In this document: positions 23,171 to 32,745 of the stretch, one piece after another
How the letters are laid out: every line of letters starts with the position of its first letter
How positions within the stretch are numbered: position 1 is the first letter of the stretch
Assembly (NCBI GenBank): GCA_030141605.1
Contig: JAQGDQ010000102.1
Location: forward strand, 310,961 to 374,960
DNA from: Tubiluchus corallicola
Taxonomy: Eukaryota > Priapulida > Priapulimorpha > Priapulimorphida > Tubiluchidae
Direction: 5' to 3'
DNA: 64,000 nt
Made by a program: the position numbers and the translations under genes
Notes under the pieces: model-generated
The model's input: the letters and a program-made list of their open reading frames with translations, nothing else
Told to the model about the DNA's origin: nothing
The model's database searches: none

Positions 23171-23449
23171 TGGATCCATAATTAGTACCACCCTCGGCCT
23201 GTTCCTTAATTTTTCAGAAATGAGGGTATGGCGTTTTGCAAAAAACGGCCGAAAAAGGGCCATTTTGGGGTTTTTTTCGCCTCCCCCTCCTCCCGGTGGG
23301 CCCGATTCGAAAAATAAACCATCAATGGCACGACACTAGATCGAGACCTTTCGTTTGATATATAGATCGCCGCAAATGGTGCCCTCGTCGAAGCTGTAGC
23401 CTCGAATCTTATATATATATTAAGATACCAAGAATATTAATATAAGAGA
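23171..23449 (-). mobile_element. Helitron-like element, copy D (5' portion only)
   Basis: Only the 5'-side third is present, from the CCACCCTCGGCC region through the TCGAAAAATAAACCATCAAT block to the TTAATATTC end. It abuts the CTAG of copy E through the sequence CTAG-TCTCTTATATTAATATTC read on the minus strand, a head-to-tail junction. Confidence 0.65.
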
Positions 23450-24255
23450 CTAGCAAAGCCCCGCAAAAGATTTTGCGTAAAAAACCACGTATAATCAATA
23501 ACACGCGAACATTCTACCTAGACCTCATTTATAACGCAAAGCCCGTAACATCGTGCCTACAGTTTGTTTAACTAACGCAAAGCCTGTAGCAGCTTTTTGC
23601 TGAATTAAAGCTATAAGATTATAGACAGAGTACAATGGATGACGTCACAACAATGCCTTTGCGTCAGCAATTTTCTAAGTGAAAATTGCCGAAAATAGAA
23701 CTCCTAACTAACTCGTTGATACTCCTCTCGGTGGACCTGCCCTAAAATATAACCCACATCATCGTGTAGCCCTGTCCTTCCTCTTTGTAAAGAGCCCCAT
23801 ATCTCCTTCCTAGAGTCCCACCGGGCGACGCTAGAACGTTTTTCCCGCATGCTGTTTGGTCAAAATTTCGAAAAAATCGAGAGTTGGGTCCTGGAAAACG
23901 CCCGTTGCGGGGCGCCCTGGCCCTCTCGGGAATTCTAAATATGCCTACTACACCCACCCCTGAACGGGCTATCTATCCATACACAGTACCCCCCTCGGCC
24001 CGTTCCCGTTCTCTGCATCTCAGCCGTATAACTTTTGCAATTTTTTGCAAAAAACGGCCGAAAAATGGCCATTTTGGGAGGTTTTTCGCCCCCCCGTTCC
24101 TCCCGGTGGGCCCCATTCGAAAAATAAACCATCAATGGCACGACACTAGATCGAGACCTTTCGTTTGATATATAGATCGCCGCAAATGGTGCCGTCGTCC
24201 GGGCTGTAGCCTCGAATCTTATATATATATATATATACCAAGAATATTAATATAA
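23450..24255 (-). mobile_element. Helitron-like element, copy E (full length, about 806 bp)
   Basis: Complete from the CTAG end to TTAATATTC. The short MDDV frame is broken by a TGA after ..QQFSK. The second recurring frame (23884-24168) is open for 94 codons. A perfect TGACGTCA lies at 23640-23647. Confidence 0.72.
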
Positions 24256-25060
24256 CTAGCAAAGGCCCCGCAAAAGATTTTGCGTATAAATACACGTGCA
24301 ATCAATGATACGCGAACATCCTACCTAGTCCTCATGTATAACGCAAAGCCCGTAACATCATGCCTACTGTTTGTCTGTTTAACTAACGCAAAGCAGCTTT
24401 TTGCTGAATTAAAATTATAGACAGAGTACAATGGATGACGTCACAACAATGCCTTTGCGTCAACAGTTTTCTAAGCGAAAATTGCCGAAAATAGAACTCC
24501 TAACTAACTCGTTGATACTCCTCTCGGTGGACCTGCCCTAACATATAGCCTACATCATCGTGTAGCCCCGTTCTTCTTCTTTCTAAAGAGCTATATATCT
24601 CTTTCCGAGAGTCCCACCGGGCGCCGCTAGAACGTTTTTCCCGCAGGCTGTTTGATCAAAATTTCGAAAAAATCGCGAGTTGGGTCCGCGAAAACGCCCG
24701 TTACGGGACCCCGTGGCCCTCTTGGGAATTCTAAATAGGCCTATGACACCCACCGCTGAACGGGCTATCTATCCATACCCAGCACCCCCCTCGGCCCGTT
24801 CCCGTTCTCTACATCTCAGCCGTATAACTTTTGCAAAAAACGGCCGAAAAAGGGCCATTTTTGGAGGTTTTTCGCCCCCCGTTCCTCCCGGTGGGCCCGA
24901 TTCGAAAAATAAACCATCAATGGCACGACACTAGATCGAGACCTTTCGTTTGATATATAGATCGCCGCAAATGGTGCCCTCGTCCGGGCTGTAGCCTCGA
25001 ATCTTATATATAAATAAATATATATATATATATATACCAAGAATATTAATATAAGAGTAT
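24256..25060 (-). mobile_element. Helitron-like element, copy F (full length, about 800 bp)
   Basis: Complete, last of the tandem group. The MDDV frame is open (MDDVTTMPLRQQFSKRKLPK..). The 5' end reads TCTTATATTAATATTC on the minus strand and is preceded by a repeat of TATACTCT, similar to the left flank of the 56-kb copy. Confidence 0.7.
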
Positions 25061-25202
25061 AAGAGTATAGATAGAATAGATTGCATTCTATTACCAATTT
25101 TGCACTCATGCAAGCATTTGTAGTGTGCTAGTAAATAGCATATTCCTACAAACAATATAACAAACACTTACAAAGCGATGTAAGTGGGCTTTCCGACAAG
25201 TA

Positions 25203-25415
25203 ACCAAACCCAATGAGGAACAACCAGCGCATCACAAAAATTAGAACGGTTGGTACAAACCACAATGAGGAACAACCAGTGCATCACAAAAATTAGAACG
25301 GTTGGTACAAACCACAATGAGGAACAATCAGTGCATCACAAAAATGAGGTCGGTTGGTACAAACCACAATGAGGAACAAACAGCGCATTACAAAAATTTG
25401 GTCGGTCGGTACGTT
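25203..25415. repeat. Minisatellite, about 60-bp unit, four copies
   Basis: Units contain CAATGAGGAACAACCAG, GCGCATCACAAAAATTAG or GTGCATCACAAAAAT, then CGGTTGGTACAAACC. The last copy is the most diverged. Contiguous units without spacers. Confidence 0.92.
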
Positions 25416-25529
25416 GACAAATGGCTCGACAATTAAATAGCTGTTAGTGCTAATGTTGTCTGTTAAACGAAAGATTTTAAATAACTCTACTCTGTCTTCG
25501 TTGGCTGTACTGACGTGAGGATTTTATCA

Positions 25530-25790
25530 TTATGCCAACCTGTTTGAAAGATTTATGTAATTGGAAAAGAAAATTCTTCATACATTTAAAATATTCTCGC
25601 CACTGTAAACGGCATTCCATCTCCGTGCCACCACTGATTTACCAAAAAATACGTTATTGATCTTAATGACAGCATGTACTTAATTAGCGAACTGTCTACT
25701 ACGATTGCTAAGATTTTTCTTCAAACCTTATGCAATGTTAACTAAACTTATTCCAAATGACCGTAAAAATAGTCATCGGTCAAGGTTTAC
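25530..25790 (+). repeat. Dispersed repeat R2, copy 1
   Basis: Aligns with 57865-58105 in the same orientation: CATTATGC--ACCTG-TTGAAAGA, then AGAAAAGAAAATTC, then ATGCA-TGTTA-CTAAACTT. Divergence is high (perhaps a quarter of positions) and there are indels. The class is unknown. Confidence 0.5.
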
Positions 25791-25919
25791 TAATCCGAAA
25801 CTAACACCAATGCGGAATAGGATTGTATGTACTGCAATTGATGTAAAATTTGAAAACCAAATCTCTTAAAAGAAAATTGGCCGATTGTGTAAACACTAGT
25901 TCTGAATAAAGAATGCTAT

Positions 25920-26002
25920 AAAATATTGAAAACTACAATAGGGTTTTTTGAATCAAAGCTTAAATTAAATAATAATTACCTCGGACACTCAGATGCTGTT
26001 AA
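25920..26002 (-). repeat. 83-bp exact inverted partner of the P-like transposon segment
   Basis: The reverse complement is identical to 29918-30000. It carries a fragment of the P-like transposase region but nothing of its flanks, so only 83 bp were copied or preserved. Confidence 0.9.
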
Positions 26003-27464
26003 ACATTCAAAGCTACACGCGGCTCAGCGAATCTACTAAGATTGGCAACGGCGCTTTTTTGACACGTGCGGGTGGCCGACAAATAGAGTGGCACCGTGAT
26101 AACCATAATCATGAACTGCCGTTTAGTTTCTGACGTCATATGCAAACGTATTTGACGTGCAAGGGAAGATACCTGTTATTGCACAAACTGTGGTTAGTTT
26201 CTGACGTAAGCAATAGCTGTGTTCTGTTACCAATAATTAACTTTCTAAGCTAATTATTGAAATATAGAAAACAATGCTAACTTTTATCGGCAAGAAAACG
26301 TATATTTTGGACAGTAAATTAAAATGAAATTGAATGTAAACAATCATCAGGTTTTCCTTTCAGCTTTATTAAGAGCAAGGCCGGATTATGATCTTTTGGG
26401 GCCGTTAGGCACGGAGGTAACGAAATTATTGCCCCCCCCCCCTCAACGGGTGCCACAAACAAGTGCCACTTTTTTAAATTTGGTTTTCAGATCTGCTGTT
26501 TTAAAGTTGAAATTTTATTTCAAGTTAAATGAATTCGGTACTGCAAAATACTAAATTATTAGACTTGTCAAGATTTGCAGAAAACAAAACAACAGAACAT
26601 TGCTGCTTTGAATCCCGCAAATCTCAATAAGCCGTGGTATTACTGAAAAAGCAAAATAATGGAAAATCTAGAAACCTCAAACTGGAAGCTATGGACTGAG
26701 TTTTGGAAAACATGACTGGCATGGAATAAATGCTGAGAGAGTTTTAGCAACAACTGAAAATGCACTTTTTCAACAAAACATCCCTTAGGGGTTTGAGTTA
26801 AATTATTTTTTTTACTTTAAACTGTATTTATTTATAGTAAGCTATGCAAAATAGACTGCGTCTGTTACAAGTATATCCAAAAAAGATGTGTCTAGGTTTT
26901 GAAAGGTTGGGATTCTTCGTTGTAGGAGGCAAAACGTGAAAATTAGGGCAAATAGCTTTGCCACTTAAATCTTCTTACATTATTTGACCAGGAGTGGCTG
27001 CTTATGCATGTGTGGTGAGGCAAGTGTAGATGTGCAGTAAGTATTTATCGAAAAGTGAGCTTGGCTAAGTCACGTGATATGGGTAAAAATGTCTAAATGA
27101 GGTCTTGTCGATAACTCCCTAAATGTAACAACTAGAATCACAAAACTTGCAGTGCAGACAGATGAAATAGGTTATCAGAGATAGTATGGAAACAGTGACA
27201 AGACAAGGAAGATAGATGTGCATTAAGAATTTCTTAGAATGTAGGCGGTGCTAAGTTATGAGGCATGGGCAAAGGTGTTAAAACAAGAGTTTTGTCACTA
27301 ACTGGAAAAGTTATCAAGCTGAAACACTACAAGGACATTAAACATTAGTTTAAGGTCAAAAACGGTCTTCATTAGTTTGTATCGCCACCTAGTTTTTCAC
27401 CTAGAGCGAAAGTTTTCGGTTCTGTGGCTAGGTGGTGTCGAGTGCTTGCTACATGGCTAAGTAT
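26003..27464. other. Intergenic: hAT-like end fragment and R1-like fragment
   Basis: About 26110-26260 resembles part of R1 and carries a perfect TGACGTCA at 26131-26138. About 26380-26445 matches the left end of the hAT-like element at 17787, followed by a C run. No gene was seen. Confidence 0.4.
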
Positions 27465-27730
27465 GGGTCATTTAGATATGGAAAAAATGTTAGGGGCCCA
27501 AAACCCGAAAACGAGTCGGACATTCTTCTATTATTTTTTATGTCAGTAATTTGCAGAGGTTAATTTGCAACAATTACAACAACAGCAACAATTACCACAA
27601 CAGCAAAATATAAATCCCAGAAACAGACAATACAGACAACGACCGACCAGACCCAACTATTGCGTGTACAATTTCTTCAACTGAACCACTTCTGCTTCCG
27701 AACACCAAAGCCCTTGTAACGAAACCAACC

Positions 27731-27746
27731 GGCCCTTTTCAGGGCC
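27731..27746 (+). promoter_or_regulatory. Histone-type mRNA 3' stem-loop, perfect copy
   Basis: GGCCCTTTTCAGGGCC exactly fits the metazoan replication-dependent histone 3' stem-loop (six-pair stem, four-base loop). The flanks also fit: CCAACC before, ACAAAA after, and purine-rich AAAAGAAAA about 14 bases downstream, where U7 snRNA would pair. A TAA ends a short frame 20 bases upstream. No intact histone coding sequence is recognised before it. Confidence 0.7.
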
Positions 27747-27907
27747 ACAAAATTTATCCAAAAGAAAATTCTGATTTTGCAATTATTATTACTATTATTA
27801 GTATTATCATTAATATTATTATTATTATTATTATTTTGCAAATTCAACAACTTTCCCCTAATTATTAAAATTTAATTAACACCAAAGCCCTTGTAATATA
27901 ACCAACC

Positions 27908-27923
27908 GACCCTTTTCAGGGCC
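27908..27923 (+). promoter_or_regulatory. Histone-type mRNA 3' stem-loop, mutated copy
   Basis: GACCCTTTTCAGGGCC sits in the second 79-bp repeat. The second base is A instead of G and disrupts one stem pair. Flanks and the purine-rich downstream element (GAAAGAAAA) are retained. Confidence 0.6.
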
Positions 27924-28054
27924 ACAAAATTTATCCGAAAGAAAATTCTGATTTTGGGTCATTTAGATATGGAAAAAATGTTAGGGGCCCAAAACCCGAA
28001 AACGAGTCGGACATTCTTCTATTATTTTTTATGTCAGTAATTTGCAGAGGTTAA

Positions 28055-29534
28055 ACTGTAAAGTTCTGCATTATTGATTTTACAGTACCCTTCTACTCAC
28101 TTGGCCAACATGCTCATTTTATGCCTAGAATAGTCTAATGAAGTTACAGATTAGAAAATTAAAAATTTTAAAAAATCTTTAAATACTTTTAAGATGTATA
28201 AAAAATTTCAAGTTTAACATTGTTAGGTTTACAAATCAGTTCGGGAACACTTGCATGAAGTTCTGATTGCAATAATGAAAGCCCATCCTTTCAGAACCTG
28301 TCAGATGAGACAGAGGGACGGGTTTTGCGCTATCCTTTCAAACAGTAGTCCTTTGACTGTCCCCACCCTAACCATGCTAGAAGTTACAGGAGAACTACAA
28401 CAAGAACTTGCAAAATTTTATATCATAAGGATGAAATTTTCTGGCAAGTTCCTGGTAAAATTGTCTAACAATCATTCAGAACAGAGATGATCAAGACAAT
28501 GATGCGAAAGTAACTGTTCAGGCAAGATACACACTTAAGTTACCATGTGAAACACAACCTGACCTTAATATCTAGGATATAAATGTGGATTTTTGTATTC
28601 CAGTTAGACAGTCGATTTTACAATATTCATTTCCATACAACTATAGCTAGCAGCATTAAAATTCCCAAGCAGTATTTTAGCAAAACTGTTGAAGCGCCGA
28701 TGTCGACTATAGTTAATAGTGTCATTCAGAGTTATATTGTGAGTTGAGCGATGTTTCTTGTGGGAAAAATGGACGACTTCATTAGGCGAAAATTTGAGTC
28801 ACGCAATTTAATACGTTATGCGGAGTTTAATGTAAAATACCAGTTAACACATGGTTAACATAATTGCATTGACGATATTTAGTGAGTTTTATTTGTATTG
28901 ACAGTCCAAACTCTTGACCACTGCTATTACCAGTTTTGCTACAATCAGCATCAAAGAAGAGCAGTATGACACCTCCATAGGATCAAACGCTCCATAGGAT
29001 CAAAAACCCTGCTACCACTGGAGAAGCATGACAGAAGGTCCTGGTACAAAAACCTAGTTTAGTTCTCATCATAATGTTTCTTGTATCAATTTTTCCTAAT
29101 CAATACGAAAGACAAGACTAACCCTATAAGAGCTAATCCTCCCAGCAGCTAACAGTCATGATAATCAATGTCCTTGGGTTTGATGATTGACTTGACTGAA
29201 TGTATGTAAAAATCAATTGGTAAAACACACACATAGACCTACAACTGTAATTTCACAACACCTAAACAGTGCACATCGCAGAGCAACTATGGTTACGTCA
29301 GACTCGGCAAATCATCTACAGAGCCTGTTTAATGTAGATGATGGTGGCAGTACAGAAATCCAACTTCAATTCAATGTTGTTAAATGGCATACTTTACATA
29401 CAGGTTAAGTTATTAGTGCATAAAGCAAAATCAAAGTTTGACAACACGGATGTCATGCCTGATATAGGAATGAATAGGAATGCTTTGGAAGTTTCTCTGA
29501 CATAAGGGTTATCTTGTTGAAGTATTTGCTAATG
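28055..29534. other. Intergenic, no supported feature
   Basis: Short open frames at 28251-28490 and 29217-29408 show no recognisable domain or splice context. Confidence 0.45.
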
Positions 29535-31004
29535 CAGGGACCTCTATAACAAAATGGACGTGACACATGCTGCGTCACGTAACTATTGTTCTACGATCTG
29601 AGGGCCAGGAAACTGTTAGTAAGGCATTTCTAGACAGTAATTACTTGAACTCTAGTGACCAACGTTATACAAGCATTAAATGTGACTGAGAACTTAAATA
29701 GGTTAAAATAATTCTCTATATTGTGTAAAGATGCTAATGGCACAGATGGATTTTTGTGTATTATGCTAGAAAAAGAGGGACTTTGAGTATTTGTTAACTG
29801 GTAACTTGCAGAGTGAACCCATAGAGGGACGCTTTGGCTGGTATAGGCAGATGGCTGGCGGAAATTATTTTATATCTGTTCGGCAGCTTTTGCAGTCTGA
29901 AAAGAGCATTCAGAGCATTAACAGCATCTGAGTGTCCGAGGTAATTATTATTTAATTTAAGCTTTGATTCAAAAAACCCTATTGTAGTTTTCAATATTTT
30001 TGTTTTTTTGTGTGTTTTGGTTTTTTTTGGTTTGGTTTTTTTTATCTTCACTTGTAAAAATTTAAATGATTGAAAAATATCTGAGATATCAAAACGATTC
30101 AGTGCTTGTGACACATTGTCAATGATAACTGTGGAAATGTCATACTTTCAGATATCATAAAAGACTTTAAAGTAGACATCGACCTCAATGAAGATTTTTG
30201 TGGATTCATATATTTTGTAAGTGGTTATGCTGCTAAAGTTGCAGCAAGTGACTTGAAATGTAATGACTGCATTAGTTTTATTAAGACCCAACAACCTCTA
30301 CATGATGAGGATCTATTTGACCTAACTACAGTTCCTGTTATAGATGCCCTTTTTTCCTCTGCAGATAGAGGTGGTTTGTGCCGCCCAACAGAATTTTCAT
30401 TTGTTGCCTGTTATTATGCATGGTGCTATGTACAATTTTTTCTAAAGCAGGAAAGTTTTAAAACATTTTTGTCAGCTGACTGTTCCCATCTGCAGGTGCT
30501 GTCTACTGTCATTCTTGAAAAGCTCGAGTCAGAATATGTGGATATTAGTAGCAGTGCCTGCAAAAGTACACATTTATGCAGAAACCTTTTGCGTAGATTT
30601 AATTCTCATTTTTGTCAAAACAATTTTTAAAAATATAACAAATGTTCAAAATGACATTATTCATGTCAAGAAACTGTGTATTACCAGAAAACAACAAAAC
30701 CTTACCATACTGTAAAAAAGTTCAATCTGAGAAAATTTAATCAGAATTGTGTTTCTCAAGAATGACAGTAGACAATGCATGTAGATGGGAATATTGGGTC
30801 TTGAAAATTTAACTTGAATAAATGATTAACTGGATAGAAATTTGTAATTTTCTCTGTTTATTATGTGTGCACAAATGCGAAAATTTATGACTTAAACAAG
30901 TAAGACAAACTATGTTCTTCATCATTTATCTCATAATATGCGATGGCCTGAGTGCGTAGACACAAAATTTATGTGTCACGTCCATTTAGTTATAGAGATC
31001 CTTG
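29535..31004 (+). mobile_element. P-element/THAP9-like DNA transposon, internally deleted
   Basis: The terminal inverted repeats are about 33 bp: left CAGGGACCTCTATAAC-AAAATGG-ACGTGACACA (29535-29567), right, in reverse, CAAGGATCTCTATAAC-TAAATGG-ACGTGACACA (30972-31004), with about four differences. Between them are two pieces of a P-type transposase C-terminus. Autonomous P elements are about 3 kb, so the N-terminal and catalytic parts have been lost from this 1.47-kb copy. A matching 8-bp target duplication is not clear. Confidence 0.75.
29770..30630 (+). pseudogene. P-element/THAP9-like transposase, C-terminal remnant
   Basis: The first piece (29770-29931) reads ..FEYLLTGNLQSEPIEGRFGWYRQ and continues MAGGNYFISVRQLLQSE before a TGA. 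The EGRFGWYRQ..GGNY..SV motif is the hallmark of the RNase H-like C-terminal region in P/THAP9-family transposases. After a non-coding 190 bp that includes the 83-bp segment duplicated at 25.9 kb, the second piece (30121-30630) reads ..FCGFIYFVSGYAAKVAASD and continues with two Cys (CNDC), then GGLCRPTEFSFVACYYAW, the following conserved block of the family (Y-x-x-GY-x-A-K, C-x-x-C, GGL-x-x-P-(T/S)). The break between the pieces could be an intron or an insertion. The THAP finger and most of the catalytic core are missing. Confidence 0.75.
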
Positions 31005-31695
31005 GGTAAATCCTTCATTTAGAGTTACTAATGGATATTTAACTGTTTGTAGCGTGTGTAAAGAAATACCTTAGCTCGTACTAATTTTAATACACACATT
31101 TGGGAGTACAAATGTCAAATCGTCTTAACGTATTGGGGTTTGAGAGCATTGTTTGGGGGCGTAGCTTCATTTAAAGGAAAAGCATCTCCATGCAGGCCTA
31201 TTGTAAAAGAATGTTGCACAGAACTGTGTAAATAACATGACAAATAAAGAAAAGATGAAAAGGCAACATGCTTGTTTAAAGGAAAGCAGGATGACTTTTT
31301 AATATCCTACTCCACTTTGAACAGGATGCGAGACAATGACGTCTCCTAGCTTGACATAACAAGCGAAGTGATGCTGTCCCATAGCAACACTATCAGAGAT
31401 GTATTCACACTTCAAAGCGACTGGAAGTGATAAAACTCTGTACCTCACTTCGACTTCGATATAGATTTCTTATATTTAAAAGACGGTTGACATGACTATC
31501 GCCATTTGATAGTGACTGCAATTGACTCGTGTTTTGGATAAGTTGTATGCAAGTAGTGACTAAAAAGCTTATTTAAATCTTGTTTTATTCATTAAAACCT
31601 TATTTCTGGTGCGAAAGATGCTCAAGCATGATGGAGTCTGCAAAAATTATATTGTTCATTTTTCACTTTACTAATTGGGGCTAGCAGAAACAAAC
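31005..31695. other. Intergenic, no supported feature
   Basis: No gene or repeat was recognised. Confidence 0.5.
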
Positions 31696-31800
31696 CAATG
31701 TCAATGTGGAGCAGGAGTGCAGACGCGAGCTCATCTTATATTTGGATGTGGAGTGGTGCACAAAGCACTTAGGGAAACCGTATACCAGATGGTGTCGTGA
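31696..31800 (+). pseudogene. Possible LINE (non-LTR retrotransposon) C-terminal Cys-His fragment
   Basis: A 34-codon frame ending in TGA reads QCQCGAGVQTRAHLIFGCGV and continues to a stop. The C-x-C-G-x3-Q-T-x2-H-L-x4-C pattern is that found after the reverse transcriptase domain in many non-LTR elements. No reverse transcriptase sequence is recognised upstream, so this would be a 5'-truncated relic. The motif is short and the call is tentative. Confidence 0.35.
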
Positions 31801-32140
31801 ATGAAGCTGAAAGTCATCATAGCCAAGACATTAATATGCATAAAGTAAAAACTTCTTCAAATAGTAATAGTAACGGTTTATATAAATACCTATTCTCAGA
31901 GATATCTATATGTAAAATGACATTATCTTATGTGGCATATTCTTAATAGTTTTGAAACATTAATTGAAACATTACTAATAAATTTGTAAATGCAAATAAG
32001 TTATAATATGATGTCATAATAGTAATCAAGTACTATGCAAAAACGCATATAAAACTACCTCCCTACAAATACAATAAAATATTGTATATATGTATTTTCA
32101 TATAATAAAAAGAGTTATAATAATAATAATAACTAACTAA
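31801..32140. other. Intergenic, AT-rich
   Basis: Nothing was recognised except an AAT/TAA run just before the Helitron-like end. Confidence 0.5.
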
Positions 32141-32745
32141 CTAGCCAAACCCCGCAAAAGAATTTTGCGCATACACTCACAACAACAACCCACACCACCC
32201 TACTCACAAAACACCACCCACACCACATCACACCAACCCACCATTCCACTCACAACACACGACCCACGCCATACCACTGCACACCTCACCATCCACATCC
32301 TACCACCCCACCACATTATCCACAAAACACCACCCAGACCAATCTACACCACACCATCCACAGCACAACACCCACAGCAGACCAATTCTCAGCACACACA
32401 CCACTTCATACGTGGTGATCATGATGTTGAAGACGATAATGACGACACTTACAACACCAACACCATCAGTACAGCATCACAGGAAAACCATTCAAAATGT
32501 TTTGCACAAAATCGAAACTGTGTGCTATGGCAAATGCTCTTAAACCCATCTACAGATGATCAATAATGCACGGACATTAAACATAGTTTTGTTTTGCTGC
32601 TTCTCAGATGATAATAAGCTAACAGAACTTATTTATTTGTAAAATCTGTAAGACTGTAGAATGACGAGTGGAGACAAAGCTTCGAACAGCCGCGAGATTT
32701 TTCAAACTCAAAGACAATGGATGTTCCAAATAACGTGCAGCACAG
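32141..32745 (-). mobile_element. Diverged Helitron-like element, 3' end and body (interrupted by the hAT)
   Basis: On the minus strand it ends GCGCAAAATTCTTTTGCGGG then TTTGGCTAG, followed by T: the same hairpin and CTAG terminus as copies A-F. Inside lies a CA-rich minisatellite with CACCACACC-type units (about 32165-32400). Then follows a block (32456-32529) shared with copy B at 22.6 kb. The right part up to the hAT insertion, and possibly 35965-36280 beyond it, resembles the family only weakly. Confidence 0.5.
32738..32745. repeat. Left 8-bp target-site duplication of the hAT element
   Basis: CAGCACAG, identical to 35957-35964 on the other side. Confidence 0.9.

Larger units (their letters stand above)
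27465..28054. repeat. Duplicated block: 99-bp direct repeats enclosing two 79-bp repeats
   Basis: 27465-27563 and 27956-28054 are identical 99-bp direct repeats starting GGGTCATTTAGATATGG. Between them, 27701-27779 and 27878-27956 are near-identical 79-bp repeats, separated by an ATT-rich microsatellite (27780-27840). The sequence at 27566-27690 is rich in CAA/CAG and could encode a Gln-rich stretch followed by RPTRPNYC, resembling the end of a retroelement gag, but the frame soon stops. Confidence 0.88.

Noticed and set aside
27465-28054. Tiny LTR retrotransposon with 99-bp terminal repeats
   Set aside because: The repeats lack TG..CA ends, a primer-binding site and a polypurine tract, and the inner 79-bp repeats overlap the junction, so a nested local duplication explains the pattern better.
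29794-30114. 106-codon minus-strand frame rich in Lys/Thr
   Set aside because: Antisense to the P-like transposase piece with the EGRFGWYRQ motif and to a T-rich run.
32165-32566. 133-codon Thr/His/Pro-rich frame
   Set aside because: Lies in a CA-rich minisatellite inside a Helitron-like element.
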